Assembly: GCF_003412465.1 (NCBI RefSeq)
Contig: NZ_QTJV01000006.1
Location: 124,001 to 188,000 of the forward strand
Origin: Chitinophaga silvisoli
Lineage (GTDB): Bacteria > Bacteroidota > Bacteroidia > Chitinophagales > Chitinophagaceae
DNA length: 64,000 nucleotides
Direction of reading: 5' to 3'
Within the stretch, counting starts at the first letter, position 1; every line of letters starts with the position of its first letter. Below, piece after piece: positions 24,001 to 29,200 of the stretch. A model generated the notes under the pieces. The model was given only the letters and a program-made list of their open reading frames with translations. It did no database searches and was not told where the DNA came from. Position numbers and translations under genes: made by a program.

Positions 24001-26217
24001 TGTTGCTGCCAGCTGCACCGGGTCCAGCAGTGTATCCTGCGGGCACAGTACAAGTCTGCCGCCATTTAACAACATGCCCCAGTATTCAAAAGTAGTAGCA
24101 TCGAAAGAAATAGCACCTGTAGATAAAAGTGTATCCTGTTCTGTCAGGGTAACATAGTTTGTATTTTTTACCAGGCGGGTGATGCCCTTCTGAGGAATCA
24201 TTACACCCTTTGGTTTCCCGGTAGATCCGGAAGTATATAATATATAAGCCAGGTCATCTGCTTTGCCTACCGGCAAGGGATTCGCTGTACTATATTTCCC
24301 TTCCTTAAATTTCAGGATTACTGTTTCGTCTATCACCCGCTTACATCCGCTATCTGCAATAATGTAATCAATACGATCAGCAGGATACGATGCATCCACA
24401 GGCACATAAGCACCTCCCGACTTCAGCACAGCCAGTATTGAAATGATCAGCCACTCGCTTCGCTCCAGTTGAATTCCGACCCTATCCCCAGGTTGAATCT
24501 TCAGATAATCCGCCAGGGCATTCGCCTGACTATTCAACTCCCGGTAACTCAGCTCCCGCTCCTCAAATACGAGTGCAATATGATCGGGAGTCGCCGCTAC
24601 CTGTTCTTCAAAAACGGGAATAACAGCAGGGGGATAATCTGTACGGGTATTATTATATGTTGAAATGAAAAGTTTCTTCTCTGATTCACTCAAATAGTCC
24701 AGCTGCCACAGGGGAGTAGCCGGTGCCAATGCAATAGCACGCATCAATCCAATAAGATGCTGCGCCATATGAGTGATTGTATCCGCAAAGTAAATATCAC
24801 TGTTGTATTCTATCTCCAGCAGGAATGTATCCTCGTGCGGAGCAATCGTAAAGGTCAGGTCAAACTTACTACTATCGGAAGCCGGTTGCGGGTAAGGGGA
24901 AACCGCTAAGGTCCCTGCACCACCCTTCGATACCAGCTGTTCAAATTCCCCATCCCTGTATACTACCATTACATCAAACAATGGGTTCCTGCTAAGATCC
25001 CATTGCTGATGCAGGTTATTAATCAATTCATCAAACGGATAATCCTGGTGCGCAAATCCATCCAGCACATTTTGCCTGACAGCACCCAGCAAATCCATGA
25101 AATTATTTTTAGCATCCAGCTGTGTTCTCAATGCCAGTGTGTTCACATAAAAACCAATCTGCGACAACAATTCTTCATGCCGGCGACCCGCTACCGGACT
25201 TCCGGTAATGATATCACTTTGGCCTGTATAGCGATATAAAAGGGTCTTCACCACAGCTACTAATCCCATGTATACCGTCGCACCCGCCTGTTTACAAACC
25301 TCCTTAAAATCTCTACTTACATCTGCATCAATTTTCAAAGAAACAACACCTCCATTAAAGGTTCTGATCAGGGGTCTGGGTTGATCAGTTGCCAATGCCA
25401 GGATAGGCAGCGTGCCAGAAAATTGCTCCATCCAATAGTCCTTATCAGCAGCAACCGCATTGTTGCTGATCTGCTGCTCCTGCCATACTGCGTAATCCTT
25501 ATACTGCACTGCCAGTGGCTCCAGTACAGGCTTCTCCTCTTTCACCAATGCCTGGTAGCATTGCAACAGTTCATTAATCAATACCACCATGGACCTTCCA
25601 TCACTCACTATATGATGCATCACACATCCAAACACCCACTCTTTTTCTGCCGTACGATAGATGCCTGCTCTTAAAAGTGGCGGCTCTGCCAGTAAAAAAT
25701 CTGTATGAATCAATTCATCCAACAGCACATCCAGCGTAGGCGCGCCGGTACGAGTCAGATCATAATATTCTATAAAAGAAGGAATATTCGCTGCTGCATG
25801 GATGACCTGTCTTACACTACCTTCACTATTCTCTACAAATCCTGTCCGCAGGATCTCATGTCGCTGAACAAGCAATTGAAAGGATGCTTCTATAGCTGGA
25901 ATATTCAATTCACCTGTCAATTTATAAATTCCCGGCATATTATAGGCACGGCTTCCCTCCTGCTGCTGACTGAGTCCCCATAGCCGTCTTTGTCCGGATG
26001 ACAATGGATAATCCGCCTGCTCCGCAGCCACAGGAATTACCTGCGTCAATTCCTCTCCTGCATTATCAGTCAGAAAACGGATCAGCTCCGCCTTATGCTC
26101 CCTGATTGCAGCCAGCAAAAGTGGATCTATATTATTATTAGAGAAAACATTCAGCTTACCATCCACTACGTCTATCAGAATATTATTTTCTCTGATATCT
26201 TTTAATAGCTTTTTCAT
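6064..26217 (-). CDS. NRPS-B, six-module non-ribosomal peptide synthetase
   Basis: A 6717-residue synthetase. Residues 1-52 form a TubC-like N-terminal docking domain; six C-A-PCP modules follow, with PCP motifs (GGHSL) near residues 1049, 2068, 3101, 4572, 5609 and 6654. All six ordinary C domains keep HHxxxDG (HHIVSDG or HHIISDG). Module 4 is about 430 residues longer because a second C-fold domain without the catalytic motif sits between C and A. Hand-aligned A codes in order: DAFWLGGTFK (Val-like), DAEHVAKVSK (unassigned), VGWEITTDVK, DFWNIGMVHK (Thr), VGWEITTDVK, VGWEITTDVK. There is no E, methylation, ketoreductase or thioesterase domain. The C-terminus ends in a short alternating hydrophobic tail (VTIKL) that may dock to NRPS-C. 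Modules 3 and 5 share a nearly identical DNA repeat. It starts 40 bp after the NRPS-A stop. Confidence 0.97.
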   Translation of the reverse strand: MKKLLKDIRENNILIDVVDGKLNVFSNNNIDPLLLAAIREHKAELIRFLTDNAGEELTQVIPVAAEQADYPLSSGQRRLWGLSQQQEGSRAYNMPGIYKLTGELNIPAIEASFQLLVQRHEILRTGFVENSEGSVRQVIHAAANIPSFIEYYDLTRTGAPTLDVLLDELIHTDFLLAEPPLLRAGIYRTAEKEWVFGCVMHHIVSDGRSMVVLINELLQCYQALVKEEKPVLEPLAVQYKDYAVWQEQQISNNAVAADKDYWMEQFSGTLPILALATDQPRPLIRTFNGGVVSLKIDADVSRDFKEVCKQAGATVYMGLVAVVKTLLYRYTGQSDIITGSPVAGRRHEELLSQIGFYVNTLALRTQLDAKNNFMDLLGAVRQNVLDGFAHQDYPFDELINNLHQQWDLSRNPLFDVMVVYRDGEFEQLVSKGGAGTLAVSPYPQPASDSSKFDLTFTIAPHEDTFLLEIEYNSDIYFADTITHMAQHLIGLMRAIALAPATPLWQLDYLSESEKKLFISTYNNTRTDYPPAVIPVFEEQVAATPDHIALVFEERELSYRELNSQANALADYLKIQPGDRVGIQLERSEWLIISILAVLKSGGAYVPVDASYPADRIDYIIADSGCKRVIDETVILKFKEGKYSTANPLPVGKADDLAYILYTSGSTGKPKGVMIPQKGITRLVKNTNYVTLTEQDTLLSTGAISFDATTFEYWGMLLNGGRLVLCPQDTLLDPVQLAATIAKHRVNIMWFTAGWLNQLVDTDITLFKGLRTLLAGGDKLSPAHIISLKAHYPEMVIINGYGPTENTTFSLAAHLDDPASGIPLGKPISNSTVYVLDAQQQLVPAGVIGEICVGGDGGSLGYLNAPLLTGEKFIADPFRPGSRIFRTGDHGRWNRDGNIEFIGRIDDQVKVRGYRIELSEIELALQQYPGLTDVVVTAIASADGDKQLVAYVVSNQNLEIAALRAYLGNLLPAYMVPGYYVQLDALPLTSNGKVDRKALPAPDASGLATGVEYIAARNQTETLLISVWEEVLGRTGISVKDNFFDLGGHSLKATRLIGQIAKHFNVKMALKEVFTHPVLEDQASWIAAAVQTDFAHVPVAPLMEDYPLSSAQRRLWVLGQFEEGSAAYTIPASCVLRGELDVRALRQSFDDLVARHEILRTVFRENAAGEVRQIVLPVGTINIDDVLTPADAQVFDLYNGPLLRASLHRINELEWRFSYVMHHIISDGWSMGILIRELMERYHVHVTGSSDKDRAALRIQYKDYAVWQQEQLDSAVMQAHRAYWLDQFSGHLPVLDLVGDQPRPAIKTYNGGHIDKVLDASVTERLHALLQGQGSTLFMGLLSAVNALLYRYTGQEDIIIGGAVAGREHADLEDQIGFYVNTLAFRTRFEGRGSFIELLEKVNDVTLRGYEHQAYPFDELVEQLDLPRDLSRSPLFDVMLILQNNERTVLDGSFSGIHINIEESAGGSSKFDLLFNFTELTEGLRLRLIYNSDVFSAVMAAHLADHFMQLLQALVAAPAVPIQQLNYIGSRERTALLEAGNIRLEANRNDLTIVDLFLASVENSPAKTAIVFDNKSLSYQQLNELSDQFAHFLKEEHGVVHGDLVGIHLSRSEWVVVAILGVLKAGAAYVPIDPEYPQDRIHFIVSDSQCKALVAEQELKQFITDQQRYNLTIPEQIYSLSDLAYVIYTSGSTGTPKGVMVQHQSLVSYLQAISATYSLHQEDKILQLANFAFDASVEQIFISLLSGATLVIADKVLGAELTDFIAQHQITHVHAVPALLSQIDFSALSTLKRVVSAGDICPASLLDTIHENVSFFNKYGPTETTVSATIYEADGSLVSTVPVGKPVSNSTVYILDGQQQLVPVGVAGEICIGGYGVSMGYLNRPALTAEKFMADPFRPGYLMFRTGDYGRWNQEGNIEFIGRIDDQVKVRGHRIELGEIEQALQQYPGLSAVVVTALPAADGDKQLVAYLVSTQPPEVSSLRSYLSERLPAYMIPAYYVQLSALPLTPNGKVDRKGLPAPEVAGLATGVEYIAPRNQTENLLLSVWEEVLGRTGISVRDNFFDLGGHSLKATRLTAQVAKLFSVKMSLKDVFTHPVLESQASWIGAAVQTAFAHVPLAPVSDDYPLSSAQRRLWVLGQFEEGSAAYNIPGTCVLKGALDVAALQRSFVELIQRHEVLRTVFRENTAGEVRQVVLAKDTPGYEIIIHDSFSRSALAGEQKAAFDLSRGPLLRASLYYIQENEWVFSYVMHHIISDGWSMGILIRELMDRYQVHTGGLSTDRAPLRVQYKDYAVWQQNQLETTFMKEHQAYWLEQLGGRLPVLDLMGDHARPAVKTYNGGSVDVLFEASLTTRLNALLRRQDSTLFMGLLSAVNALLYRYTGQDDIIIGGAVAGREHADLEDQIGFYVNTLAFRTRFDGEGSYKDLLSMVQDVTLKGYEHQSYPFDTLVEELDLPRDLSRNPLFDVMLILQNNERTVLDGSFAGLQISSEEWSGSSSKFDLVFTFVETGDGLRLHLDYNSDIFNRDTALRMADHFRTLLGAAVSNPDISLNKLNYIEDAERVRLLESFNATTRDYPSSHTLTALWEEQVSKTPDSVALECVGRSFTYDELNSQANRLGNYLREKYGLSETELVGIQLPRDERIVVAMLGVLKAGAGCVPVDPEYPAERIAYMFEAGQCKVVIDEAFWTSFVQEQAAYTATDLMIAADPSALCYIIYTSGSTGQPKGCMLEHRGVINHLYSKINDLSLTSADVICHTSALHFVGGIWQLWAPLVTGGRVVLCDKDTLTNMDALLATAHASGSRILEIIPSQLNEYLAQEGSFDAGAIEILILTGEKLTPHFVEKCYGSNEGLTIMNTYGQTESSDVTTSYIIPRDSQHDKVLVGKPIQNMSHYILSSDGELCGIGVVGEIFTTGAGTCRGYINQEGLTAKSFVQLPYAPGKRVYRTGDLGRWLADGNIEYIGRRDEQVKIRGHRIEPAEIERVLETYAGVEKAVVLLDGGQLVAYIISHSDDLSASALRAYLASRLPLPMVPSRYVVLDQLPLLLNGKLDKAALLRLGGQELDTADVYEAPTNETESKLIALWEQILQRQPIGIKDNFFDLGGHSLKATRLISQIYKTFEVKVLLKDIFRLPVLSDQAAWIAKSVHTSFTEIPVIPAQTDYTLSSSQHRLWVLSQQETINITFNISDTCLFEGNLDTDILQSSFASLLERHEILRTVFIQNDDGEIRQQIKPLSALDCKITLYNLQDEASPASAAAVLMQESMVRPFNLVHGPLVYAALFQVAANQWIFFYMVHHIISDGWSMNILINELLLLYNANVKGEASPLVPLRIQYKDYSSWQQNQLITGKFEKHKNYWLQQLRSPLPVLHFPYDQPRPAVITHHGRLVNRRINAEITERLNTFCKKEEGTLFMGLLAAVNLLLYSYTGQEDLIVGTPIAGREHQDLEDQIGFYINTLALRTAIKGSDHFHTYFDHIKSLTLDAYEYQLYPFDELVNNLHIKQDPSRNVLFDAMLLLQNFDKIQENGYNMEGVNIKKYSGGEHVVSKYDITFYFTEKGDELDINIEYNTTLFYRDTVELIGERLEKILVAISNHSDLTIDQLTGISMHKDLPVLKRRETADARINCTEHQKRIWFIEQFEKGFLYESSPLYHNLPLIVKLPASPDVELLNKQIRHVLAAHPVLGTLIEVENNEPFQVLNDTLFEGVEQYQVKEDNELLDIINKPFDIKNGPLFRFALVSKEEGTSLFVIVAQSLIADRASLRMLADEIMQQAPVVNDGLQYADYTLWQNVLTDRDLEEYNFYWKKKLLHAPVLLLDTDVRREHIHIYEAGFCELTLAADTSRKVTSSGSPAYMLLLSAFNVLLSKYTGSEDIVIGTLYENREHAALQSIVGPIANLLTLRNEVPSNIRFSELLSQVSTDYTNSVHAAVVPFEKVVLSVNPGKDMSRTALFDIMIHYEEGQDNVIETNYGNGKYDLNLLITHNDGFRLHLTYNKKYFKHTTVTRLLQHYAAIVNCVADDLDLPIDQINYLSEAEENELLQLDQAPVSYPHDKTIVTLFEEQVARTPDNIAVIAGERSVNYRELNSLANQLAHYLKSKYNIRRDDLIGVQLDRDEWMIIALLGILKAGGAYVPIDPAYPQERIDYIRNDSQCRIVIDAAELELFNAEAVQYQTSNPHAVNRPGDLAYVIYTSGTTGKPKGTLIEHRNVVRLFITDRPLFKFTSDDVWTMFHSYCFDFSVWEMYGALLFGGKLVMVPVMVAKDAHAFVTLLQKEQVTILNQTPSSFYNLIKAEAEVPGRMLRIRHVIFGGEALSPGKLASWKERYPDTKLINMYGITETTVHVTYKEIGEEEIKNDISNIGKPIPTLRGYVLDAQQRLQPVGIWGELYVGGDGLSRGYLNREELTRQRFIPGLLAHEDRLYRSGDRVRLLENGEMEYGGRMDQQVKVRGYRVEPGEIENVLRKQEGISDAIVITKKDSHDEVALIAYIVSRGLLNVAVLRQELAVHLPAYMIPEHFIQLDHIPLTSNGKVDRKALPDPEAAELSTGVEYIAPRNPIESQLLSVWEEVLGRTGISVKDNFFDLGGHSLKATRLTGQISKLFNVKMALKEVFTHPVLESQATWIAGAVQTAFAHVPVAAIAEDYPLSSAQRRLWVLGQFEEGSAAYNIPGSCVLKGDLDLIALQQSFRELIARHEILRTVFRENADGDVRQVVLPVDAIGFKIEIHEGLEGFKEEYIRPFDLSSGPLLRASLYHTKENEWVLSYVMHHIISDGWSLGILIRELMDRYQIHVSGIDISRTPLRVQYKDYAVWQQEQSGSDAMKEHRAYWLEQFGDRLPVLDLPGDHARPALKTYNGGSVDVLFEASLTTRLNALLRRQDSTLFMGLLSAVNALLYRYTGQDDIIIGGAVAGREHADLEDQIGFYVNTLAFRTRFDGAGSYKDLLSKVQDVTLKGYEHQSYPFDTLVEELDLPRDLSRNPLFDVMLILQNNEVNTIKGIGELTGLSLEAYDEEEGSVSKFDLVFTFVETGDGLRLHLDYNSDIFNRDTALRMADHFRTLLGAAVSNPDISLNKLNYIEDAERVRLLESFNATTRDYPSSHTLTALWEEQVSKTPDSVALECVGRSFTYDELNSQANRLGNYLREKYGLSETELVGIQLPRDERIVVAMLGVLKAGAGCVPVDPEYPAERIAYMFEAGQCKVVIDEAFWTSFVQEQAAYTATDLMIAADPSALCYIIYTSGSTGQPKGCMLEHRGVINHLYSKINDLSLTSADVICHTSALHFVGGIWQLWAPLVTGGRVVLCDKDTLTNMDALLATAHASGSRILEIIPSQLNEYLAQEGSFDAGAIEILILTGEKLTPHFVEKCYGSNEGLTIMNTYGQTESSDVTTSYIIPRDSQHDKVLVGKPIQNMSHYILSSDGELCGIGVVGEIFTTGAGTCRGYINQEGLTAKSFVQLPYAPGKRVYRTGDLGRWLADGNIEYIGRRDEQVKIRGHRIEPAEIERVLETYAGVEKAVVLLDGGQLVAYIISHSDDLSASALRAYLASRLPSPMVPSRYVVLDQLPLLLNGKLDKAALLRLGGQELDTADVYEAPTNETESKLIALWEQILQRQPIGIKDNFFDLGGHSLKATRLISQIYKTFEVKILLKDIFRLPVLSDQAAWIAASVRTSFNAIPVIPEQADYPLSSSQNRLYILSQFEGGNIAYSISRVYLFEGDLDVSSLQKSFEELLSRHEILRTVFRENTAGEVRQVVLPVNGFKIYIHEQLEAEDVKDLVQQDLQRPFDLYKGPLLRASLYRTSESQWVFSYVMHHIISDGWSMGILIRELIDRYHVHTSGIKSDRSPLRIQYKDYAAWQQEQSESAIMQEHRAYWLEQFGDRLPVLDLIGDHPRPAIKTYNGASIDRAIDPSLVARFDALLRGQGRTMFMGLLSAVNALLYRYTGQEDIIIGGAVAGREHADLEDQIGFYVNTLAFRTRFNGTGTYKELLEKVSDVTLKGYEHQSYPFDELVEQLNLSRDLSRSPLFDVMLVLQNTSVDEQAPIPGKLQVSPYKEGENRLSIFDLVFTFAETAEGLHLHLDYNTDIYHRDTALRMTDHFTTLLAAAVANPDTAINALAYFDERERHQLLKTFNATARDYPSSQTLTELWETQVLQTPDQIALECGPKRFTYSELNEQANRLGHYLQQHAVVSGEDLVGIRLTRDERIVIAMLAILKTGAGCLPVDPEYPADRIDYMFEEGKCKVVIDEPFWASFVNEQHAYAVTNLVAHHDPSCLCYVIYTSGSTGQPKGCMLEHRGVINHLYSKINDLSLTATDVICHTSALHFVGGIWQLWAPLITGGRVILCDKDTLTNMEELLSTAQANACRILEIIPSQLNEHLSNEGTLDAGALEILILTGEKLSPHFVERCYGSNEGLTIMNTYGQTESSDVTTSYIIPRNSQHDKVLVGKPIQNMSHYILSAYGDLCGIGVVGEIYTTGAGTCRGYINQEELTTGSFVQLPFAPGKRVYRTGDLGRWLPDGNIEYIGRRDEQVKIRGHRIEPAEIERVLENYEGIDKAVVMLDAGRTQLVAYLVIEKERAAYTEELVAQDLRAYLAARLPAPMIPSQYVILGQLPLLLNGKLDKAALSRAGGQELNSAEVYEPAGNETETRLVALWEQVLQRHPIGIKDNFFDLGGHSLKATVMLNKLKVEFKIKVSLQEFFMSPQIKSLSELIQRKIWLENSREMASTTDEARVTIKL
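6400..7860 (-). other. NRPS-B module 6 adenylation domain lacking Asp235
   Basis: A domain with P-loop TSGSTGQPKG and the A5 variant NTYGQTE. In core A4 the usual FDxxxW is FVGGIW; the Val codon that replaces Asp235 is at 7300-7302. Hand-aligned code VGWEITTDVK, the same as in modules 3 and 5, although the DNA is clearly diverged from those two copies. The A10 lysine (NGKLDK) is present, so adenylation chemistry should be intact. Confidence 0.85.
9280..11208 (-). repeat. Direct repeat copy 1, A-PCP region of NRPS-B module 5
   Basis: Copy of 16807-18735 at a constant offset of 7527 bp (in frame). By eye, about 9743-11208 shows no difference from its partner and 9280-9742 shows roughly a dozen substitutions. 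Weaker but still very high similarity continues to about 11700 through the C-terminal half of the C domain, with the offset changing to 7518 after a 9-bp length difference. Confidence 0.93.
9533..10963 (-). other. NRPS-B module 5 adenylation domain lacking Asp235
   Basis: Second of the three A domains with FVGGIW in place of FDxxxW; the Val codon is at 10411-10413. Code VGWEITTDVK. Its protein sequence is nearly identical to that of module 3 because it lies in the direct repeat. Glu at position 278 and Asp at 330 suggest an acidic substrate pocket. Confidence 0.85.
14150..15420 (-). other. Degenerate tandem condensation-fold domain in NRPS-B module 4
   Basis: About 420 residues (roughly 3600-4020 of NRPS-B) between an intact C domain and a Thr-type A domain. 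The C fold is recognisable: an N-terminal QKRIWFIEQ block, PFDIKNGPLFRF, and SRTALFDIM near the end. The HHxxxDG site is QSLIADR (14965-14985), so the catalytic His is Ser and the Gly is Arg. The RHExLRT motif has become AHPVLGT. It cannot be an ordinary condensation catalyst. Candidates are a scaffold that recruits a tailoring enzyme (like X or interface domains), a modifying C-like domain acting on Thr, or a decaying duplicate. Confidence 0.85.
16807..18735 (-). repeat. Direct repeat copy 2, A-PCP region of NRPS-B module 3
   Basis: Partner of 9280-11208 at +7527 bp. The region 17270-18735 looks identical to its partner. The similarity stops abruptly at 18735, where the two modules diverge in the C-A linker, and resumes in the C domain up to about 19218. 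Confidence 0.93.
17060..18490 (-). other. NRPS-B module 3 adenylation domain lacking Asp235
   Basis: First of the three A domains (in assembly order) with FVGGIW in core A4; the Val codon is at 17938-17940. Code VGWEITTDVK. P-loop, A5 (NTYGQTE), A7 (YRTGD) and A10 (NGK) motifs are present, so the domain looks active but selects a substrate without a conventionally bound alpha-amine. Confidence 0.85.
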
Positions 26218-26257
26218 ATCTAAGTCCAGTACCGTTTAATCGGGGATAAAAAAATGA

Positions 26258-29200
26258 TCAGATCTCAATGCGGGTCAACTGATCTCTTTGTGATTGCTGC
26301 TGCAGCTGACTATGCCTGAATGCTATCTGTTCTGCAACATCTTCTATAGTTGGGGTATTCAGAATCGACTTCATATTGAGCTTTACCCCGTACTCCCTGT
26401 TCACCCACGAAATAAGTTGGGCAATCTTCAAACTATGTCCACCCATATCAAAGAAGTTATCCGTGACACCGATTACCGGCACATCGAAGATCTCCTGACA
26501 GGCAAGGGCTATTCTCTCTTCATATTCATTTCTTGGAGCGACTGTTGCACGGGTCCTTGAAACAGGATTCCCTTTTGTCAGCAAGGCCTTTCTATCCAGT
26601 TTTCCATTTGGGGTAAGGGGCAATTCATCCAGCTGGATAATATGCGCAGGTAACATGTACAATGGTAAAAACTCAGCCAGGTGCGCACGGATAGCGGCAG
26701 TAGATAATTGCTCACTGCCAGTGACATATGCCACCAGCTCTACTTCCTTATGCACAACGGGGATGACTGCCGCCGTGATAATACCCGGGTATGAACGCAA
26801 AGCATTCTCTATCTCACCGGGCTCTATGCGGAAGCCCCTCACTTTCACCTGATCATCCTTACGACCACCAAATGCAATATTGCCGGAGGGCAACCATCTG
26901 CCAAGATCACCCGTCCTGTACATACGTTTGTTTGCTATAAATGGGTGCTGTACAAACTTAGCAGCAGTGAGTACGGGATCCTGTAAATACCCTCTCGCCA
27001 GACTATCACTGCTGATGCAGATTTCACCACTCACTCCCGCCGGTAATAATTCATTGTTGGCACCCAGGATATATATGGCCGTATTGGCAATCGGACGACC
27101 AATTGTTACCACAAGGTCTTCCCTGAACCGGTATACGGTACTGTAGGTCGTATCTTCAGAAGGACCATACAGGTTCCTGATTTCACGAACGCCATTATAA
27201 AGCGGCGCTATATATTGTGATGGAATTGGCTCACCGGCCATGTTCAATACCGTCACCGCACTTAAATCAATGCCTTCACGTAATAAGGCTCCCACCACGC
27301 TGGGTACCGTGTTCAATAGTATCTTCGAATCCGCAGAAAGATGTTGTGGAATAGATAAAGCATTCCTTAAGACCCTGATCATTTTCCCTGCGCTCAGCGA
27401 ATAGAAAATCTCAAATACAGACAAATCAAAGCAGATAGAAGTGGTACAGAAAACCACATCAAAATCCGATTGTCCAAACTCAGTGCCGCACCAATCCAGG
27501 AAGGTACAAGCACTCTTATGTTCTATCATCACTCCTTTAGGGTAACCAGTAGAACCAGAGGTATAGATCACATAAGCCAGGTTTTCAGGACTACTAAGAG
27601 GCAAAGGATTTTCACTACTATACTCCTCCTGTTCATTTAGAAAACAAGCCAGCTCCTCTTCATCAATTACCAGCCTGCACTTACTATTATCTAAAATATA
27701 CCGGATGCGGTCCGCGGGGTATTCAATGTCTACCGGCACATAAGCAGCACCTGATTTCAGTATACCCAATAGCGTTACTACCATCCAGTCAGTCCTCGGC
27801 AGCATCACGCCTACCAGGTCATCAGGAACTATCGAATACTTGTGGCGCAGGTAATGTGCCAGCCGATTTGCTCTTTCATTTAATACCTTGTAGGTCAATT
27901 CTTCCTGCTCAAACACAAGCGCCGTCTTTCCTGCTGAATGCCTGACTGCTTCCTCAAATAACAGGGGAATTGTCAGCCCTGCAGAAACAGGGGCGCTGGT
28001 ATTATTATAGTCCTCCAACAAAAGCCTGCGTTCCTCATCTCCCACCAATTCAGCTTTGCATAAAGGCAACCCCGGGTTATCTACGATATGATCCAATATC
28101 GAAAAATACAAGGCCGCCAGGCGTGCTGCACTAAGTCCCGCAGCCAGCTTCTTCCTCAATTGTATCTCAATGGCAAAGACACCTGCCGTCAGATTCACAG
28201 TAAAGTCAAAATGCGTGTTCGTCCTTTCCCTTCCTGCCAGCAGGTTGTTTTGTAAGGAATCGGGTACTACCGTTCCATGCTCAAGATCTCTGAATACATG
28301 GAAGTCGATATAATTGAAGAGTACATCAAAGAAAGGATTCGCACCTTCTTTACGGGTATTATTCAGGGTCGCTATTTCTAGCAGACTCACACTTTCATAA
28401 TTCTTTAGCTGTATCAGCTTATTATTTACCTCTTCTATAAACTGCCCGACTGTTTCATCACCTTTTACCCCCATTCTCAGTGGAATGGAATTAAGGAAAC
28501 AACCCAACACCTGTTCTCCATCCTCATTTGCCGGTCTTATATGGGTTACCAGTCCTGCAAGTACTTCTTTTCCCTCATTCAGTATATGTAATAAGTAGAG
28601 ATATGCGCTTAAGGAAAGGACTTTCACGTTTACACGTGCTGCTGTAGCTGCCGCCTCTATTCTTTGCAGGTAAGCTGCATCTGAGGAATATAAATATGCA
28701 CTATGATCGTCTTCTTCTGTCAGTATGCCTAAGCGGGAATAACCATCAAGTTCCTCCTTCCAGAATTCCCTTGCTCTGCTGTTTTTTGCATCCATACGCT
28801 GCTGCACAATAAAGTCCTTGTAAGTCGCCCTGAGTTTAGGCAAAACAAAGCCTGTTCCCTGTTTGAAATAAAGATTATTCAGCGCGGTAATAAATGCTGC
28901 GTTGCTCCATCCATCTAAAATTGCATGATGAAACTGCCAGATGATTCCGTAATCATCATTCCCCAGGTTGATAATATCCAGTCTCCATAAAGGCGCTACT
29001 GAAAGATCAAATGGAGTATGCAAAGCATCTTCCAGGTATTGTTGTATAAATATTTCAGGTGAAATAGCAGGCGTATCTATCCAGCCAATAGAATATTTAA
29101 TCTCCTTATGTACTATTTGCAATCCGGCAGCATGGTCTGTCAGATTAAAACTTGTTCTTAAGATCTCATGTTGCGCTACCAGCATTTCCAATGCGCGTTC

